Below, one piece after another: positions 11,479 to 23,057 of a stretch of 64,000 bases of DNA; positions within the stretch are counted from its first letter, which is position 1, and every line of letters begins with the position of its first letter. This DNA comes from Agaricus subrufescens (lineage: Eukaryota; Basidiomycota; Agaricomycetes; Agaricales; Agaricaceae). The notes under the pieces were generated by a model that was not told where the DNA came from, did no database searches, and saw only the letters and a list, made by a program, of their open reading frames with translations. The stretch lies in assembly GCA_029945375.1 (NCBI GenBank), contig CM057069.1, positions 1,488,001-1,552,000 of the forward strand, given 5' to 3'. Both the position numbers and the translations under genes were made by a program.

Positions 11479-13105
11479 TTACCCTCCTTTCCTTGCCTTT
11501 TCTTTTCCTTTCTTAATTCTTGTATCACCGGCATCACTATCCGGCCGAAATATCTGGTTTATCTGGTATTTGAATCCTTCCTCTACAATTTCCCGACGGA
11601 GATTGCGCTTTATATCGGATTGAGGTAGAAGTGTCCGCTCGACAATTACAATCATTTCCGAGGTTGAAATTCGCTCGTGACGATAACGCCGTGAATAAAA
11701 CAGTTGAGTCCCGCGTAAAATCTCCTCTCTTAGTTTGTCGTGATCCATGGAGACCTTGTCGTTGCTAGGTGCAATGAACATCACAGGAGAAGGGCGTCCT
11801 TTGCCAACCACAATACACTCAGAGATAAAATCACCACATTCTTGCATTGCGTTATCCTCCATCTCCTTTGCGTTGAAAAATAAACCATTTTCTGATTCTA
11901 TCCAGTTCGCCATGTCGTCAGGGACAAGTTTAGATGAGGAGCTTGGGGGTTTGTCCCAAGGGGTCCAGAAAGAGCGAAGTTCCTGAGGTCCGGGAAAAAC
12001 AAACGTGGGCGAAGGTGTAGCTAATGAAAAGGTTGTTATTTTATAGCCAGCGTATCACAAATAAATGGTTACGTAGGTGATCTGAACTTTTGACATCTTT
12101 ACTACTTCCCGCAGATGAGGAGCTTGAGGGTTGGTTCCAAGGGGCTGAGGGAGGGAGCGGCACCTGACCATATATGACCGGAGGAGGTGTAGCTAATGAA
12201 AAAGTTGTGATTTTATAGCCAGGATATCACAAATAAATGGTTACATGGGTAATTTGAACCTTTACTACTTCCCGCGAATGAGGAGCTTGAGGGTTGGTTC
12301 CAAAGGGCTGAGGGAGGGAGCGGCACCTGACCATATTTGATCGGAGGAGGTGTAGCTAATGAAAAAGTTATTATTTTATAGCCAGGGTTTCACAAATAAA
12401 TGGTTACATGGGTGATTTGAACCTTTACTACTTCCAGCAGATGAGGAGCTTGAGGGTTGGTTCCAAGGAACCCGGGGAGGGAGCGTCACCTGAGATCTGG
12501 GAACAGCAAACATGGACGAAGGTGTAGCTAATGAAAAAGTTATTATTTTATAGCCAAGGTGTCACAAATAAACGGTTACGTAGGTGATCTGAACTTTTGA
12601 CACCTTGACTACCTCCCGCTGCTTGAAAACATGAACGGCATGTCACTCAGGATTCATGCACATACTTACTATTCAGTACATTCACCTGTTCCCGTTTCTT
12701 TATCTCAGCTGTTTCCCTCTTTCTGCGTAACTTGATTGTTGCTTGCCATTGAGCCAGGTCAATTTCAAGTGCTTCCTGTCTTTCTGGCGACAGTGTCGCA
12801 ATGTAGTGGGTCATTTCTCTTGCTTTGTTTCTAATCAGATATGCACTTTGTAGGAATAGATGAGCGATCATACACGAGCTGAATGGGACATGGAGCCTAT
12901 CAATGGGGGTTGACATCCCGTTGCAAGATATGGTGAAAATTTGGGGGTGAGGCAAGGTAGGCTCCTCCCCATCCCCCCACTGAGAGCCGCCCGCAAGCCA
13001 CGTGCCGCGATCCCAAACTTCGCTTGGCGAGCATCCGCGAAACTGACTCTTTGGCGCCTTGGCCCTGGAGGAAGCAAGGTAGTCGTGATCACCGCTTCGA
13101 TTCAT
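11479..13105 (-). CDS. fusion-like protein: repeated Pro/Ser exons plus adenylating-enzyme C-terminal domain
   Basis: Seven exons with an unbroken frame (495 residues): 12670-13105, 12580-12618, 12408-12527, 12245-12355, 12073-12192 and 11479-12020, with introns of 51-52 nt; the exon at 12073-12192 precedes the last, and the 12408 and 12245 exons are its repeats. (That makes six junction-defined coding pieces besides the short 12580-12618 exon being the second.) The final exon contains GLFFNAKEMEDN, ECIVVGKGRPSPVMFIAP and LLPQSDIKRNLRREIVEE, matching the C-terminal lid domain of ANL-type acyl/acetate adenylating enzymes, where a conserved Lys in the final segment contacts the adenylate. The large N-terminal adenylation domain is missing. 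Instead there are three near-identical Pro/Ser-rich exons (LPPSAPWNQPSSSSSAGSS and variants). Enzyme activity is therefore unlikely; a binding or regulatory role is guesswork. It is divergent from the NACHT gene (190 bp apart), and a decayed pair with the same arrangement lies at 9549-10059. Confidence 0.55.
12021..12618 (-). repeat. tandem exon-intron duplication, four ~162-172 bp units
   Basis: Each unit holds one exon of 111-120 nt and one intron of exactly 52 nt (12021-12072, 12193-12244, 12356-12407, 12528-12579). All donors are GTAACC and all acceptors follow TTCATTAG. All units use the same phase, so each duplication adds 37-40 residues in frame. The units differ by point changes and small in-frame losses. 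Confidence 0.85.
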
Positions 13106-13295
13106 CCCACACTTATCAGGCGCCCAACCACTTTCTTCTTGCCTTGGTCGTCAAGAGGCCTCTTACAACCTCATTCAATTCCCGGTTCCTGTTCATGCCT
13201 CGAATGGATGATGCTGGTGCGCTTCATCTCCCAGATGCTGATCTGCATCCAATACTGAGTGACCATTTCCTTAAGCCCCAGGGACGACTTCTCGT

Positions 13296-15480
13296 ATGTC
13301 TATCCAAACAGTTCCAGGGTGGTACTCAGTATTTGGACCGAACAATTCAGCTCCAGGCATTCAACCTCCCTTAATTAGTTCTGCATTCAATTATGCCCAT
13401 GACTTCTCAATGTCCAACCCTGTATTTGCGGAGCAAGCGACCATCATATATAGTCAGGAACAGCCCTCGGGTATGAACACTCTATTTTTTTCTCATATTG
13501 CTGAAATAAGGATATGCAGATTACCAAGCGCTCTCTTGGCTTGGTACTCACACTCTTCGGATGGTTGAATTAAACTCGGCGGCACGCGAGCCTCCACCAC
13601 GTTGTTACCCTGGAACCCGAGAGTCATTTCAAAGCGAGTTTCAAGAATGGCTAGACCAGGCGAAAAACTCTCCTCAAAAAGTCGCTTGCCTCTACGGACC
13701 TGCAGGTGTTGGAAAATCAGCAATTGCGCAAAGCGTTGCTGAACGTGCACTGACAGATCGTAATTTATTAGGAGCTGCTGTTTTCCTTGATCAACCGTCA
13801 AGTCGGTCAGAAAAAGACGTCACTTTTGAGAATCTGTCACGATTGTGGTCGACCATCGCTTATCGTTTGGCTGTCAATTACCCCTCATATATGCTTCATA
13901 TTCGGAAAGTCATCGCACGTGACCCAAAAATAGTTGACCAGAGTATGGATCAACAGTTCTACTCAATGATCACGGAACCTTTCGGTGTTCAAGGATTACT
14001 CAATGACTCGCTGAACATTATCCCTATCTTTATCGATGGTTTGGATCAGTTGGGTAGTCCTAACCTCCAGGAGCAAACAATGCGTCTCATTCTGGAATTC
14101 GCTCGGACATACTCAAATGCATCGCTGGCCTGGATTATAACTTTTCGAGAAGAGACCTATCTTATGAGGAATATTTCCAATTATCTCGATAGCGAGGAGC
14201 TGATACGCCGTGTTCCGGTATCCATGCACTCCGCAGAAGCGAAAAAGGATGTCCAAGTTTTTATGACAAGCAAATTTCGCGAAATGCAGAGACGATATAG
14301 AATCATCAGTCCAATACCATGGCCAATCGAGGAGACTTTGATCCGTCTTCTTGTATCAGCCTCCGGCCTTTTCATTTTTGCTTCTGCAATTATTGTGTTC
14401 TGCGAGAATTGTAGTGTTGCAGACCCGGCATTTCAGTTGGACGCCCTTTTCTCGCTGATCACAAATGATCCGAATCACCCACAAGGCAATCCTCTGCAAC
14501 ACCCCCTTAACTCCGTTCATGTCATGTATCGGCGCATACTTGACGACGTACCTTTGGATATCTATGATCGTTATGTTCGCCGTATACTAGGATTTTTGCT
14601 TTTGCCAAACGGGTATGGTGTTTGGACCCCCGAATCTACGTCTTTCTGGGCCTTGTGCAATATACTCAACATCGATCAAAGAATCGCGTATGCTTGCCTC
14701 CGCAAGCTTACATCGGTTCTCGCCATCCCAACATTTGAGGACGCCAAACATACACCACTCCAATTCCATCACATGACACTTGCCAATTATCTCCTTGATA
14801 AAAATGTCTCTGGTAAATTCTATATCAATAAGACAAGCGTTGCAAATGACCTCCAGCGTTGTCACTCGCGTGCGCTGAAGCAAGCAAATAGTACTAAAGG
14901 TGACTCGTAACCGCAACCACTATCCAGAACGCAATTAACTTCTGTTTCTTCAGCTTTCCAGCTTCCTCGACCGTCTCGAATAAAATTGTCTTGGCCTTCA
15001 ACTTCAGAAGCCGAGGAATCGGAGTTTCGGATTGATTTTTGGGAAAATGCTCGGCGAATGTGTTTTCATTGTTCACCTTACCCGTTACCTTCTTCCACCT
15101 CAACGACTTCCCAAGCTCCACATTACGTTGAGATCATTTCCCAAGTTCATTTTCCTAATCTGGTCGATGGCTATGCCTTCCCAGAACTTCCCTACAAATT
15201 TATCACTTTCTTGGACTGGCTCCTGCAGCTACCCGACAAGAGCCTCGGAGCAACCAGTGATACTCAACTCAAAGAACACTTTGATCCTCTCATATCTCGC
15301 AAACGTGTATCCCTATACCCAGGGTCCGATATTTGGTCCAGGCTGGGCATATGCTTCAAGATTCAAATCGAACATTTCGACGATGGTGGTCGCATCACCA
15401 CCTTCAAATCTTATAAACCTGTCTCCCATCCATTGGGTCCTCCCGTGTGTAATTTGCCACTCATATTTTTCGTGAACTAA
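13296..15480 (+). CDS. NACHT-domain NLR-like protein
   Basis: Three exons: 13296-13470, 13520-14899 and 14954-15480 (693 residues, unbroken frame). The NACHT core begins after the PPPRCYPGTRESF linker seen in many Agaricomycete NLR-like proteins. Walker A is GPAGVGKSAIAQ; the Walker B region is IPIFIDGLDQLG; AWIITFREE matches the sensor-1 strand. A further helical region with LLLPNGYGVWTPES and a downstream exon follow; there are no ankyrin, WD40 or TPR repeats. Such proteins are NTP-driven switches linked to non-self recognition and programmed cell death in fungi. The N-terminal segment is short and has no recognised effector domain. The start is uncertain: 13296 is used, but ATG 13410 is also possible. 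Related to the NACHT gene at 51677-56584 and to the remnant at 9862. Confidence 0.8.
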
Positions 15481-15948
15481 TAAGGTTACCCGTCTTAGCT
15501 TGAGGTCGACCCAAGTAGATTTTTCTCTACTCGAGAACCATCGGAGTCGATTGTTGTGCTACAGAGAGAGCTTAGCGGGCGTAGCGATCTCGCGTCAGTT
15601 ACGATAAGTGAAATTTGTCATATACTGGTGGACACCTCGTTCCCTAGGTATAAATTCTATTATATCTTGTCAAAACTGCCGAAGTAGATGCTCCTTGATT
15701 GGATAGTGTCTCCGATTTTCAGCGTTGATTGTTTTTAAAGTCGATTGTTGAACGTTAATATTTTGAATTATGCCTATTATTATGCCCCACAATAACACTC
15801 GAACAGTAAATTTCGGCAAGGGTCTGTATTATTAATCAAAAGTTCTCTCGTCAGCAACATGTGCTCAAATGATGGGTGCCGCAACCGATGAACTACTCAC
15901 CGCCTCTTGAACTTTAGCGACCTCGCATTGCACCATCTACTCACCACT

Positions 15949-16299
15949 ATGGCTACCACACCTCCTACATCTCAACTACCCAGCTACGCCGAAGCAGTCT
16001 CGTCGGAAACCTACGTCCATGAGCCGATGTATATTACCATGCCACTAGGTTAGTAGAGGTAACAATTCCGGTCAAGTGCTATTTCCACTGACTCATCGGC
16101 TGTAGCCTATAGAACCGACAGTGCACGGAGGAGAGATCCTCCTGTCCAGGATATTGGCGCCGGGGATCAGTTTGTTGCATTTGTGGACAGAGGGATGAGA
16201 AAGGTTAGCAGTCTCACGCATGGCAGCGTCGTGTAACTTGGGAGAACACTCTTAACTCAAATCTACCAGGTCATCAAGAAGATAATACCAGGACGGTGA
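15949..16299 (+). CDS. small protein of unknown function, duplicated copy B
   Basis: Exons 15949-16048, 16106-16203 and 16270-16299 give a 75-residue protein starting MATTPPTSQLPSYAEAVSSE, with DPPVQDIGAGDQFVAF and ending VIKKIIPGR. Both introns have GT-AG ends. It is the paralogue of 10248-10615. An alternative 3' exon is conceivable: sequence at 16538-16600 after a TATTATAG acceptor reads VVFDKYSKEKNIVF in a matching phase and is partly conserved in copy A. No domain is recognised. Its place directly after the NACHT gene in both copies suggests the two travelled together; a functional link is inference. Confidence 0.55.
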
Positions 16300-18083
16300 C
16301 AGTTAGAGAGGAATGTCAGGGGTGAAGGGGGTTTTGAGGAGGAGAATTTGCAATAAGCTCGAATGCGGGGCTTGAACTCTATCCAGTGGCCGTGAAGCCT
16401 GGGGAACGAGTCATGATCATCATCATAAGGTGGTACCTTTCTCATCACTGCATTATATATGTACTATCTATTCTCTTTCTACATCTGTACGAATCATAGG
16501 CTCCTGATAACAATATTGATTATCGTGTATTATAGGTTGTTTTCGATAAGTACTCCAAAGAAAAAAACATAGTGTTCAACACTGAGCACAAGCCGTCGTG
16601 ACTCAGTTGTTCCTCTTCAGTACGATATTCCTCACGTAGTACTATATGGTCTCAGAAAGACGCAAGAAGAGAGGTGTCATCGAATCCGCGAAGCCAACAA
16701 CAAATATGACAGTGAGATCACCGTCCCTCTCAGCACACCAGTAACAACGCCGATCAGAGGCCCAGCTGCCTTCTTAATTAGAACTCGCTAAGGTCCGAAG
16801 TCCGAGTGACGCCGCAAGATGGACTACTTCATCCAAACTCCATCGTGGGCTGTCCGCTGTCGCACGAGCTGCCTCAACGAGATTCTAACCAGAATTAATT
16901 TGGACTAGCCTGAAAAACATTTACCCAGATATGTCTTCTTGATTCCTTGGCAAGTTCTTAACTCACCGAGGGACCACGAGTTTGATGGCCTTCTCAATGC
17001 GAGTGCCCAGAGCACCTTATTTCTGCAGGGTTAGCCTTTTTTCAGAGGGTTCAAACTGAGGTGTACTCATAAAGAAAGATACCCGAGTTTCAAGATAGGT
17101 TAAGGGGACGGTACATGAAGCCTATAACATACAAGTCACAATTCAAAGGCTGTCAAGAAATGACAGGAGATCACGGTATGATGAAAGACGTGTCGTGTGA
17201 TGTTCCAGCTGGTACCTCTTGTACTATACTTGGATACCAAAACAGCTCACAGGGCTCGTCACTTTAGGTAGATGCTGGAGAAAATGGAGCATAAAGAGTT
17301 AGGTCACATCCGCCATCAAAACATTAAGTCTGCGTTGATCTGCCCATTGATCTATCGAGTTTCAACAGACTGCAGACGCACTAACGATCAGCATATTTAA
17401 AACAATGGTAGTACTGACCCAGGTATCGATCAACTATCCGAAGCAACGATCATTGTCCACGTTACCTGGAGATTCCCTATGACCTTCGATTGTAGAGCAT
17501 TGAACACCTATGTCACGAATATGTATCTGTCAGGTTCTTGTGGTTCCTGTTGATGAAGAGCCATTGATCGGTGAAACCGTATGAGAACGTTCGAATTCTC
17601 GATTCCTAACGATGGGCTACCAGGTGTTCATATCAAGAATGCTGTGTGGCGTGCTTTTAGTTTCGCGCTTGCGGGTGTAGAAGCATGAGTATCGCCCACA
17701 ACTGAATTGTTATGTACTAGACAATTATGTACCAGACGACATCTCGAACAAGGAGGGTTTCGTCATCAAACTCCTGATAACTTAAGTGGACATTCTGCGG
17801 AATTTGCCCACAATCCCATTCAGTATGTCAATCGTCACGTATCAGACATGTGCATGCGGGAGTGCTATTTATAGACAGTTGAAGAATTGGGTTACTGTAT
17901 AAAACGGAATCCCTGAACCTGTTACTCAGTTACCTACCCATCATTTCATCTGGTTCTACTCTCCGACCGCATGCAGGCAGCCTTCTCTGATAGGCACGTG
18001 TATATATCCTTCCCTTACCTTTAACGCAAAGAATCCTACCGAAGACGACGAGGCTTGCAACACATTAGGCGGATTGACCGACG
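16300..18083. other. intergenic region, part of the duplicated block then unique DNA
   Basis: Up to about 17035 the sequence matches the region after copy A (10620-11260). A short frame here reads QYDIPHVVLYGLRKTQEER and has a counterpart at 10880-10960, so a conserved exon of the small gene may lie here. From 17036 on I see nothing coding. Confidence 0.4.
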
Positions 18084-20194
18084 ATGGATAAGGCGCAGTT
18101 TTACTTGCAGGTCGAACAAGCACATGCCGTGAGCTATGTTGCGGGTGAGTTTTCACTAGAGTGATCGTCGCCCACCTATCCACGTTCCCCATGCCTACTA
18201 CTAGCTCGGGCAGGCGCATGATCTACATCATTCTATATAAATAATCCTCTCTCGATTCAGACGGGTACTAATGATAATCTCTCTCATCTCGTAGGGGCTT
18301 GTCTGACAACACTGGTATACTATCATATTCTGACGTTAGGTGAAGAGGTATGTAAATCTCATTTTTTCAAAGTGCAGTGCGTAATATGTAACTTTCTTAA
18401 CTCAGATCAGACGGATGTGGAAGTCAGTCACCTTTCTCGCAAAATCAGTTCTATCCTTTGTTTTTAAGCCCCCAAACACACAGAAAGAAGATATCATTGG
18501 CGAATCTATTATTTTTCGCCAACAGATATGTGGTGGAAGGAATGCTTATGTAAGTCTTGGTTCTGATTTCCTCTTGGCTCTGGCAACTTACGGGCAAACC
18601 CCAAAGATTTAATTGCATATGTGAGTCGGGACCGGAGTGCGAGCACTACCATGATTCTGCAATCTAAGTGTAATTATAACCAGCCGCCTCCACCCCGTTC
18701 CGTCCGGTTTCTGTGCGTCAACCGTTTCCTTTCTCCATTACGTCTTGTACTCAACCCGCCCCTTAGTTGTTAGTCAATTCACAGTCCATAGGATATTGAA
18801 CGGTCGCTAAATTGATTCATAGTTGCGTTTTTTTTCTTCGCTGGCTAGTTGTGTGCGCCTTCGTTCGTGCATCGTTTGTAACCTCCTTCTAAAGTGTCTC
18901 TTTCGTCTAGTACTATTACCACTAGTACGGCTGTGGTACAAGGTATTCTGCTCTTGCGTATATGGGCGCTGTGTACGTTGTCAACCCTTAACTATCACTT
19001 TCTACCGTACTCACGAATATAGACCGAGAAAACAAAGTAAATCCTTTATACATACAGACAACAGATTGATAACCGGGAACTAGTTAGTTTTTCGGACAGC
19101 TCTCGCTTTCTACATTGGTAATTTGTCATCAATTTTCCTTGCCGAATACTGACCGCATATCAAAGGGGGCGTGATAACATTGACAGGTCTTACAATCGAT
19201 GATTTCGTAGGCGAATCAGTCCTAAGTAAGTATATGTCTTCAATCTGTATTCTCCGTCTGAACTATGTTACCCAGTTGACGAATCACTGTCTAATTTGCC
19301 CGGGTGTTATCCACAATCGGTGCCACCGGCGATAGCTGGATTTTGGTAAGCAAGAACACCTCGTTGACCGTAATGAAGTTGACGTTTGTACCTTGAAAGG
19401 CTCGCTCCATTGGTTGTAGAAAGTAGGTGTTACCATCCTCTTCGAGAACTCCTTGAAACGAGGTTTTTCTTCTGTAGGTATTCTGTTCATCCTTGTGGTT
19501 TCACGTGCAATCGCATGGTGGAGAGAAGGCTACTCCGTAAACGGTATTCTTGTTATTCTGGTAAGTCGTACATGATTGTAGGCCCAACCAGTAGTCATAT
19601 ACGTCATAGGCGAGAGATTCGTCATTGTATTATGCTATGTAAGTGTACCTCCGCTCCGAGCTATTTAAATACTCAATACCCACTCCCTTAGCATTTTTGG
19701 TACAACTTCAATGATGCATGGATCAATGATACAAAGTGCTAATCGATCTTAAAGCTCTTCTGCTTTCCAGTTATGGAATGTTTCAGTGGGGCCCACCATT
19801 TCTATCAAGTCTTCTAGTCACGCCAAGCACGACAGCGGGTTGCATCCTTGTAAGCTCCACTCGAAAGCGTAATATCTCCAAATTGCTAATGGGGAATGCT
19901 ATGAAGGGTTCTCAACTCCTCCTAAACCTCCGTAGTTATAACAGGCTTGACGAGGAAGTCACCCAAAACACTACACTTGCCTTGAGGGTCCGACGACCTG
20001 CAACGGACATGGGATACGAGACGGAATTAGAATCTCGCATCGGTGCTGAAAGTAAGAGAACAGCGATGAAGCACGCGAAATCCGAGAACAGCTACGAGAC
20101 TGCGGTGGAGGGGGGCCTGTACTCCAAGCATTCTAAAGTCTCTGAGGGTTCCATGGAGCAAGGCTCCACAATGATTCATCCAAGTGCTATATAA
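18084..20194 (+). CDS. DUF6533-type fungal 7TM protein (exon structure partly unresolved)
   Basis: Exon 1 (18084-18144), exon 2 (18295-18347) and exon 3 (from 18406) read MDKAQFYLQVEQAHAVSYV, then LTTLVYYHILTLGEE, then IRRMWKS, the N-terminal pattern of the DUF6533 family of basidiomycete seven-helix membrane proteins. Further blocks fit the family in order: TAVVQGILLLRIWALYRENK (around 18920-19035), GVITLTGLTIDDFV (19170-19225), LPGCYPQSVPPAIAGFW (about 19300-19345), ILFILVVSRAIAWWREGYS (19480-19540), RDSSLYYAM (about 19610-19638), GMFQWGPPFLSSL (19766-19805) and LLLNLRSYNRLDEEVTQNT ahead of a polar tail to the stop at 20192. Several splice joins, especially 18480-18900 and 19640-19770, do not resolve to one open frame by eye, so partial decay is possible. 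Membrane protein of unknown ligand. Confidence 0.5.
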
Positions 20195-20261
20195 ACGTCA
20201 TGAAATAAAAGCAGAGTTTCATATAATCCCAGCCTGTATTCTAAGACTATCTACAACCACG

Positions 20262-20768
20262 ATGAGCAACTTGCCTAACCCCGATTCCAATATCAAATCA
20301 GCTGGTGTCAGGAATCTACACCAGCCTGAAGACCCTCTTCCACCTCCGATTAGGTATTCCGAGGCTTTGTCGGATGACGCTACTCAACATGGAGCGATGG
20401 GCGGCGGGGCTCTTTCCGGGCAGGAGAGGCCTCTAGGCGTCCAGCCGGCGAAGCAAGGTAGGTTACCGAGCCGGTTATCTAAGTCGCTTGTCACTGACTC
20501 TCGTGTCCATCAGGTGGCGTCGCTCTTGGCGGCCGCGAGAGCGAGGACTTGCCTATGGGGAAAGCTAACGCTGGCGAGAAACTGATGGGCAAGACCGAGA
20601 AGGTGACATAGCTCCTGCTATAGAGCAATAAGCTTCGGTCCGCTCATTCCCGTGAAACAGGTCGCAGGCAAAATCTCAAAGAATCCAGAATTGCATGAGA
20701 GGGGAGAGCTTCGGGAAGCGGGCGGTCATGCCGCAGTCGCTGGACAAGCTCGGGCTCCTCATGATTGA
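20262..20768 (+). CDS. small hydrophilic conserved-type protein, unknown function
   Basis: Exons 20262-20457, 20514-20602 and 20661-20768 join through introns of 56 and 58 nt into a 130-residue frame starting MSNLPNPDSNIKSAGV. The C-terminal half is rich in Gly, Lys and Glu (GKANAGEKLMGKTEK, GKISKNPELHERGELREAGG) and ends ARAPHD. Such charged Gly-rich sequences resemble small fungal stress or hydrophilin-like proteins, but I do not recognise a named domain. A CTATATAA box lies about 75 bp upstream of the ATG. It lies close behind the 7TM gene on the same strand; no functional tie is evident. Confidence 0.65.
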
Positions 20769-21659
20769 ATTTTTGAATTTTAAATTTTGAGTATTATTAT
20801 TTATCTCGCGTTAGGTGATCGTCACAGTATACGTTATATTACTATCACTTGTGTGCGCGATCAACTTGTTTCAACAAATGATCCTTCACAATTCATTTGA
20901 ATCTGCCATTTCACAAACTCAGTAGAGTGAGGCACTCAGTACCGAGTTTCACTGACAACGTTGCCTGCACGCTCACACACGGACTCAAATCGTGTGCCGA
21001 TAAAACATCCATGCTATTGGCATTCTATTTTTGTCGTCTCCGCAGCTGAACCCAAGTACTCATGCGACTTACAAAAATTTTTGATGTTCTTTGATGGGGC
21101 CTGCCGATGGGCGGTCCTATATAGATTCTCAAGACCAAGTGAATTCTCATGATTTGAACCACCATTTATATCCAACAATAATCAGAGGCCAAATCTGACT
21201 TTCGGGGAGTCTAGCCTCGGCAAAGGCCTCGGTACGATAATCGGGGGGCCTGGCAACTGGCAAGGTAACGCAGTGCAACCGGCATAAATTTACGCCGCCC
21301 ACTAAAAAATTGACCAAAGGGGGAAGATAATTCGCTAATCTATTTTTAGAATAGCATAAGCACCTTCCTTCGAGTCCCTTCGTTTGAGAAAATATGTTGT
21401 AACTTCCGCGAGGTGATGACCACAAGCCTGTTGTGGTCCAAAAATTTGTCACCATATATCACATGATGGCTTTACCTCATAACCGCCGAAGCCGGTGAGC
21501 AAGTGCTGGTGAATATGTAGCACGCTCGTGGACCTCGACTTGTACCATCATTCTGTCACCCTCCCTGGCACCTGGCTGGTTACTCTTGAGTTTGCAAGGT
21601 TCGTGCTCGGTTGAATTATCACTGCATACAGTCCCGTTGTATAACATCCAGATCAGATC
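20769..21659. other. intergenic region, no gene seen
   Basis: Short frames on both strands (20961-21152, 21147-21455) have no domain or splice support. The last 100 bp are the likely promoter of the F-box gene at 21660. Confidence 0.5.
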
Positions 21660-23057
21660 ATGACTCGACAGAGGAACAGCACGGAAGGCTTACCGGTCGA
21701 AGTCCTTGCTCTTATTTTCCAGCACGCAGTCACCATCTCACCCCCTCAACACCACCCAGCATTCAAACTCGCTCATGTCTGCTCTTTTTGGCGAGAGGTG
21801 GCTTGGTCAACGCCGTCTATTTGGACTGTGCTACAGTCTGGAACAATCACCAACCGTAACGCAACCAGCTTTCTTCAACTCTTGCACATCCACTTCTCCA
21901 ACGTCCGAAACTTTCCAGTCTTTCTCGAAATTAGTTATTCCGAAGCTTTAGCTTCGGTAGAAATCACGACCATCATTAATCGGACACTTCTCTGCAAAGC
22001 AAATGCGCACAAAATCCAATCTCTCGTTTTGAATGGTACCATCGTAGGAATAGCTCCTCCAGAGTTTACGTTCGCCAACCTTGAAGAGTTGGATGTAGAC
22101 ATGGGCTGGAAAAACAAGTTTGACCTGACGACACTGCCCAACCTTAAAAGACTCACAATCCGCCGATTAAACCATCTGAATAAACACAACGCTGGTCAAA
22201 TTTCGTTCTCAAATTTGACTTCCCTTCGCCTCATTAACGTCTGCCCCTATATATGCATCAATTTTCTCGTTCAATGCCATAGACTCATCGAGTTCGTCAA
22301 TCACTTTGACGGTCTACCACTATGGTCGAGTATAGACGTGGAGCTCAAAGTCAAGCAGGGGAACAACATCGTACTCGAAGACTTGGAGCACTTTAGTTGG
22401 ACATATATACCTCAGTCCGGCTCCGACGTTCTTCTTTCCAGTCTCCACTTCCCCTCACTCAAGACCCTAGGTTGGCACCAATCACGCAAGTTCCCTCCTA
22501 CAGACGAACTCGATTCATTCACGAAAACTTTTTGTTCCAACATATCAAGTAACCTAACCAAGCTAATATTCGAATGTCACTCTTTATCTTGGCCACCATC
22601 CATTATCAAAGATATCCTCCTTCGCTTCCCCCACGTCGAAGAAATAATCCTAAAAGATTGTTCCTCACCAAACATCCACCTTCTTCTCGACACACTCATG
22701 TCTACACCAAACTCAAAAACCAACAGCAGTGATAACCACTTCTACCTCCCCTCTCTCCAAGCCCTCACCTTCTCAACCAGTTTCAGACTCACCAACGGAT
22801 CCAAACGTAAACCTTTCAAATCAATACAAGACGCCCACCTCCAATCCCCAATCCAACTCTTCCTATCCTCAAAACGATTCAACCACCCCCAAGGGACCTC
22901 TCGTTTCCGCATCAACCTAATAGACATCGACCCGTACATTCCAGAATCCAGCATACTAGAAGAAATGTTTGGTAGAAGTTTCAATTTGGAAATAATGCGG
23001 AATGGGGAAAGGTTGAATCGGCCAGGGCTTTGGGGTCGGAGGCCTGTCCTGTCATGA
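21660..23057 (+). CDS. F-box protein with leucine-rich C-terminal region
   Basis: A single-exon 465-residue frame. Residues ~10-55 form an F-box-like domain (LPVEVLALIFQHAV ... HVCSFWREVAWSTPSIWT), the variant common in large Agaricomycete F-box families. The rest carries irregular leucine-rich repeats (FANLEELDV, LTTLPNLKRLTI, ISFSNLTSLRLINV, SLHFPSLKTLGW). Such proteins normally act as substrate receptors of SCF ubiquitin ligases: the F-box binds Skp1 and the repeats bind the target. No target can be inferred. Upstream and downstream neighbours are unrelated, and it is convergent with the SurE-type gene. Confidence 0.85.
   Translation: MTRQRNSTEGLPVEVLALIFQHAVTISPPQHHPAFKLAHVCSFWREVAWSTPSIWTVLQSGTITNRNATSFLQLLHIHFSNVRNFPVFLEISYSEALASVEITTIINRTLLCKANAHKIQSLVLNGTIVGIAPPEFTFANLEELDVDMGWKNKFDLTTLPNLKRLTIRRLNHLNKHNAGQISFSNLTSLRLINVCPYICINFLVQCHRLIEFVNHFDGLPLWSSIDVELKVKQGNNIVLEDLEHFSWTYIPQSGSDVLLSSLHFPSLKTLGWHQSRKFPPTDELDSFTKTFCSNISSNLTKLIFECHSLSWPPSIIKDILLRFPHVEEIILKDCSSPNIHLLLDTLMSTPNSKTNSSDNHFYLPSLQALTFSTSFRLTNGSKRKPFKSIQDAHLQSPIQLFLSSKRFNHPQGTSRFRINLIDIDPYIPESSILEEMFGRSFNLEIMRNGERLNRPGLWGRRPVLS

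Larger units (their letters stand above)
9549..17035. repeat. duplicated multigene block, copies about 9549-11260 and 12670-17035
   Basis: The two segments are collinear and in the same orientation. Shared pieces in order are: minus-strand TLSPERQE exon, NACHT 3' exon, the region with gtcagcaacatgtgctcaaa, the small gene, and about 700 bp of downstream non-coding DNA including cgatcagaggcccagctgcc. The left copy is shortened by deletions inside the NACHT gene. Downstream similarity extends past the small gene to about 11260 and 17035, so the duplicated unit was larger than the genes. Confidence 0.75.
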
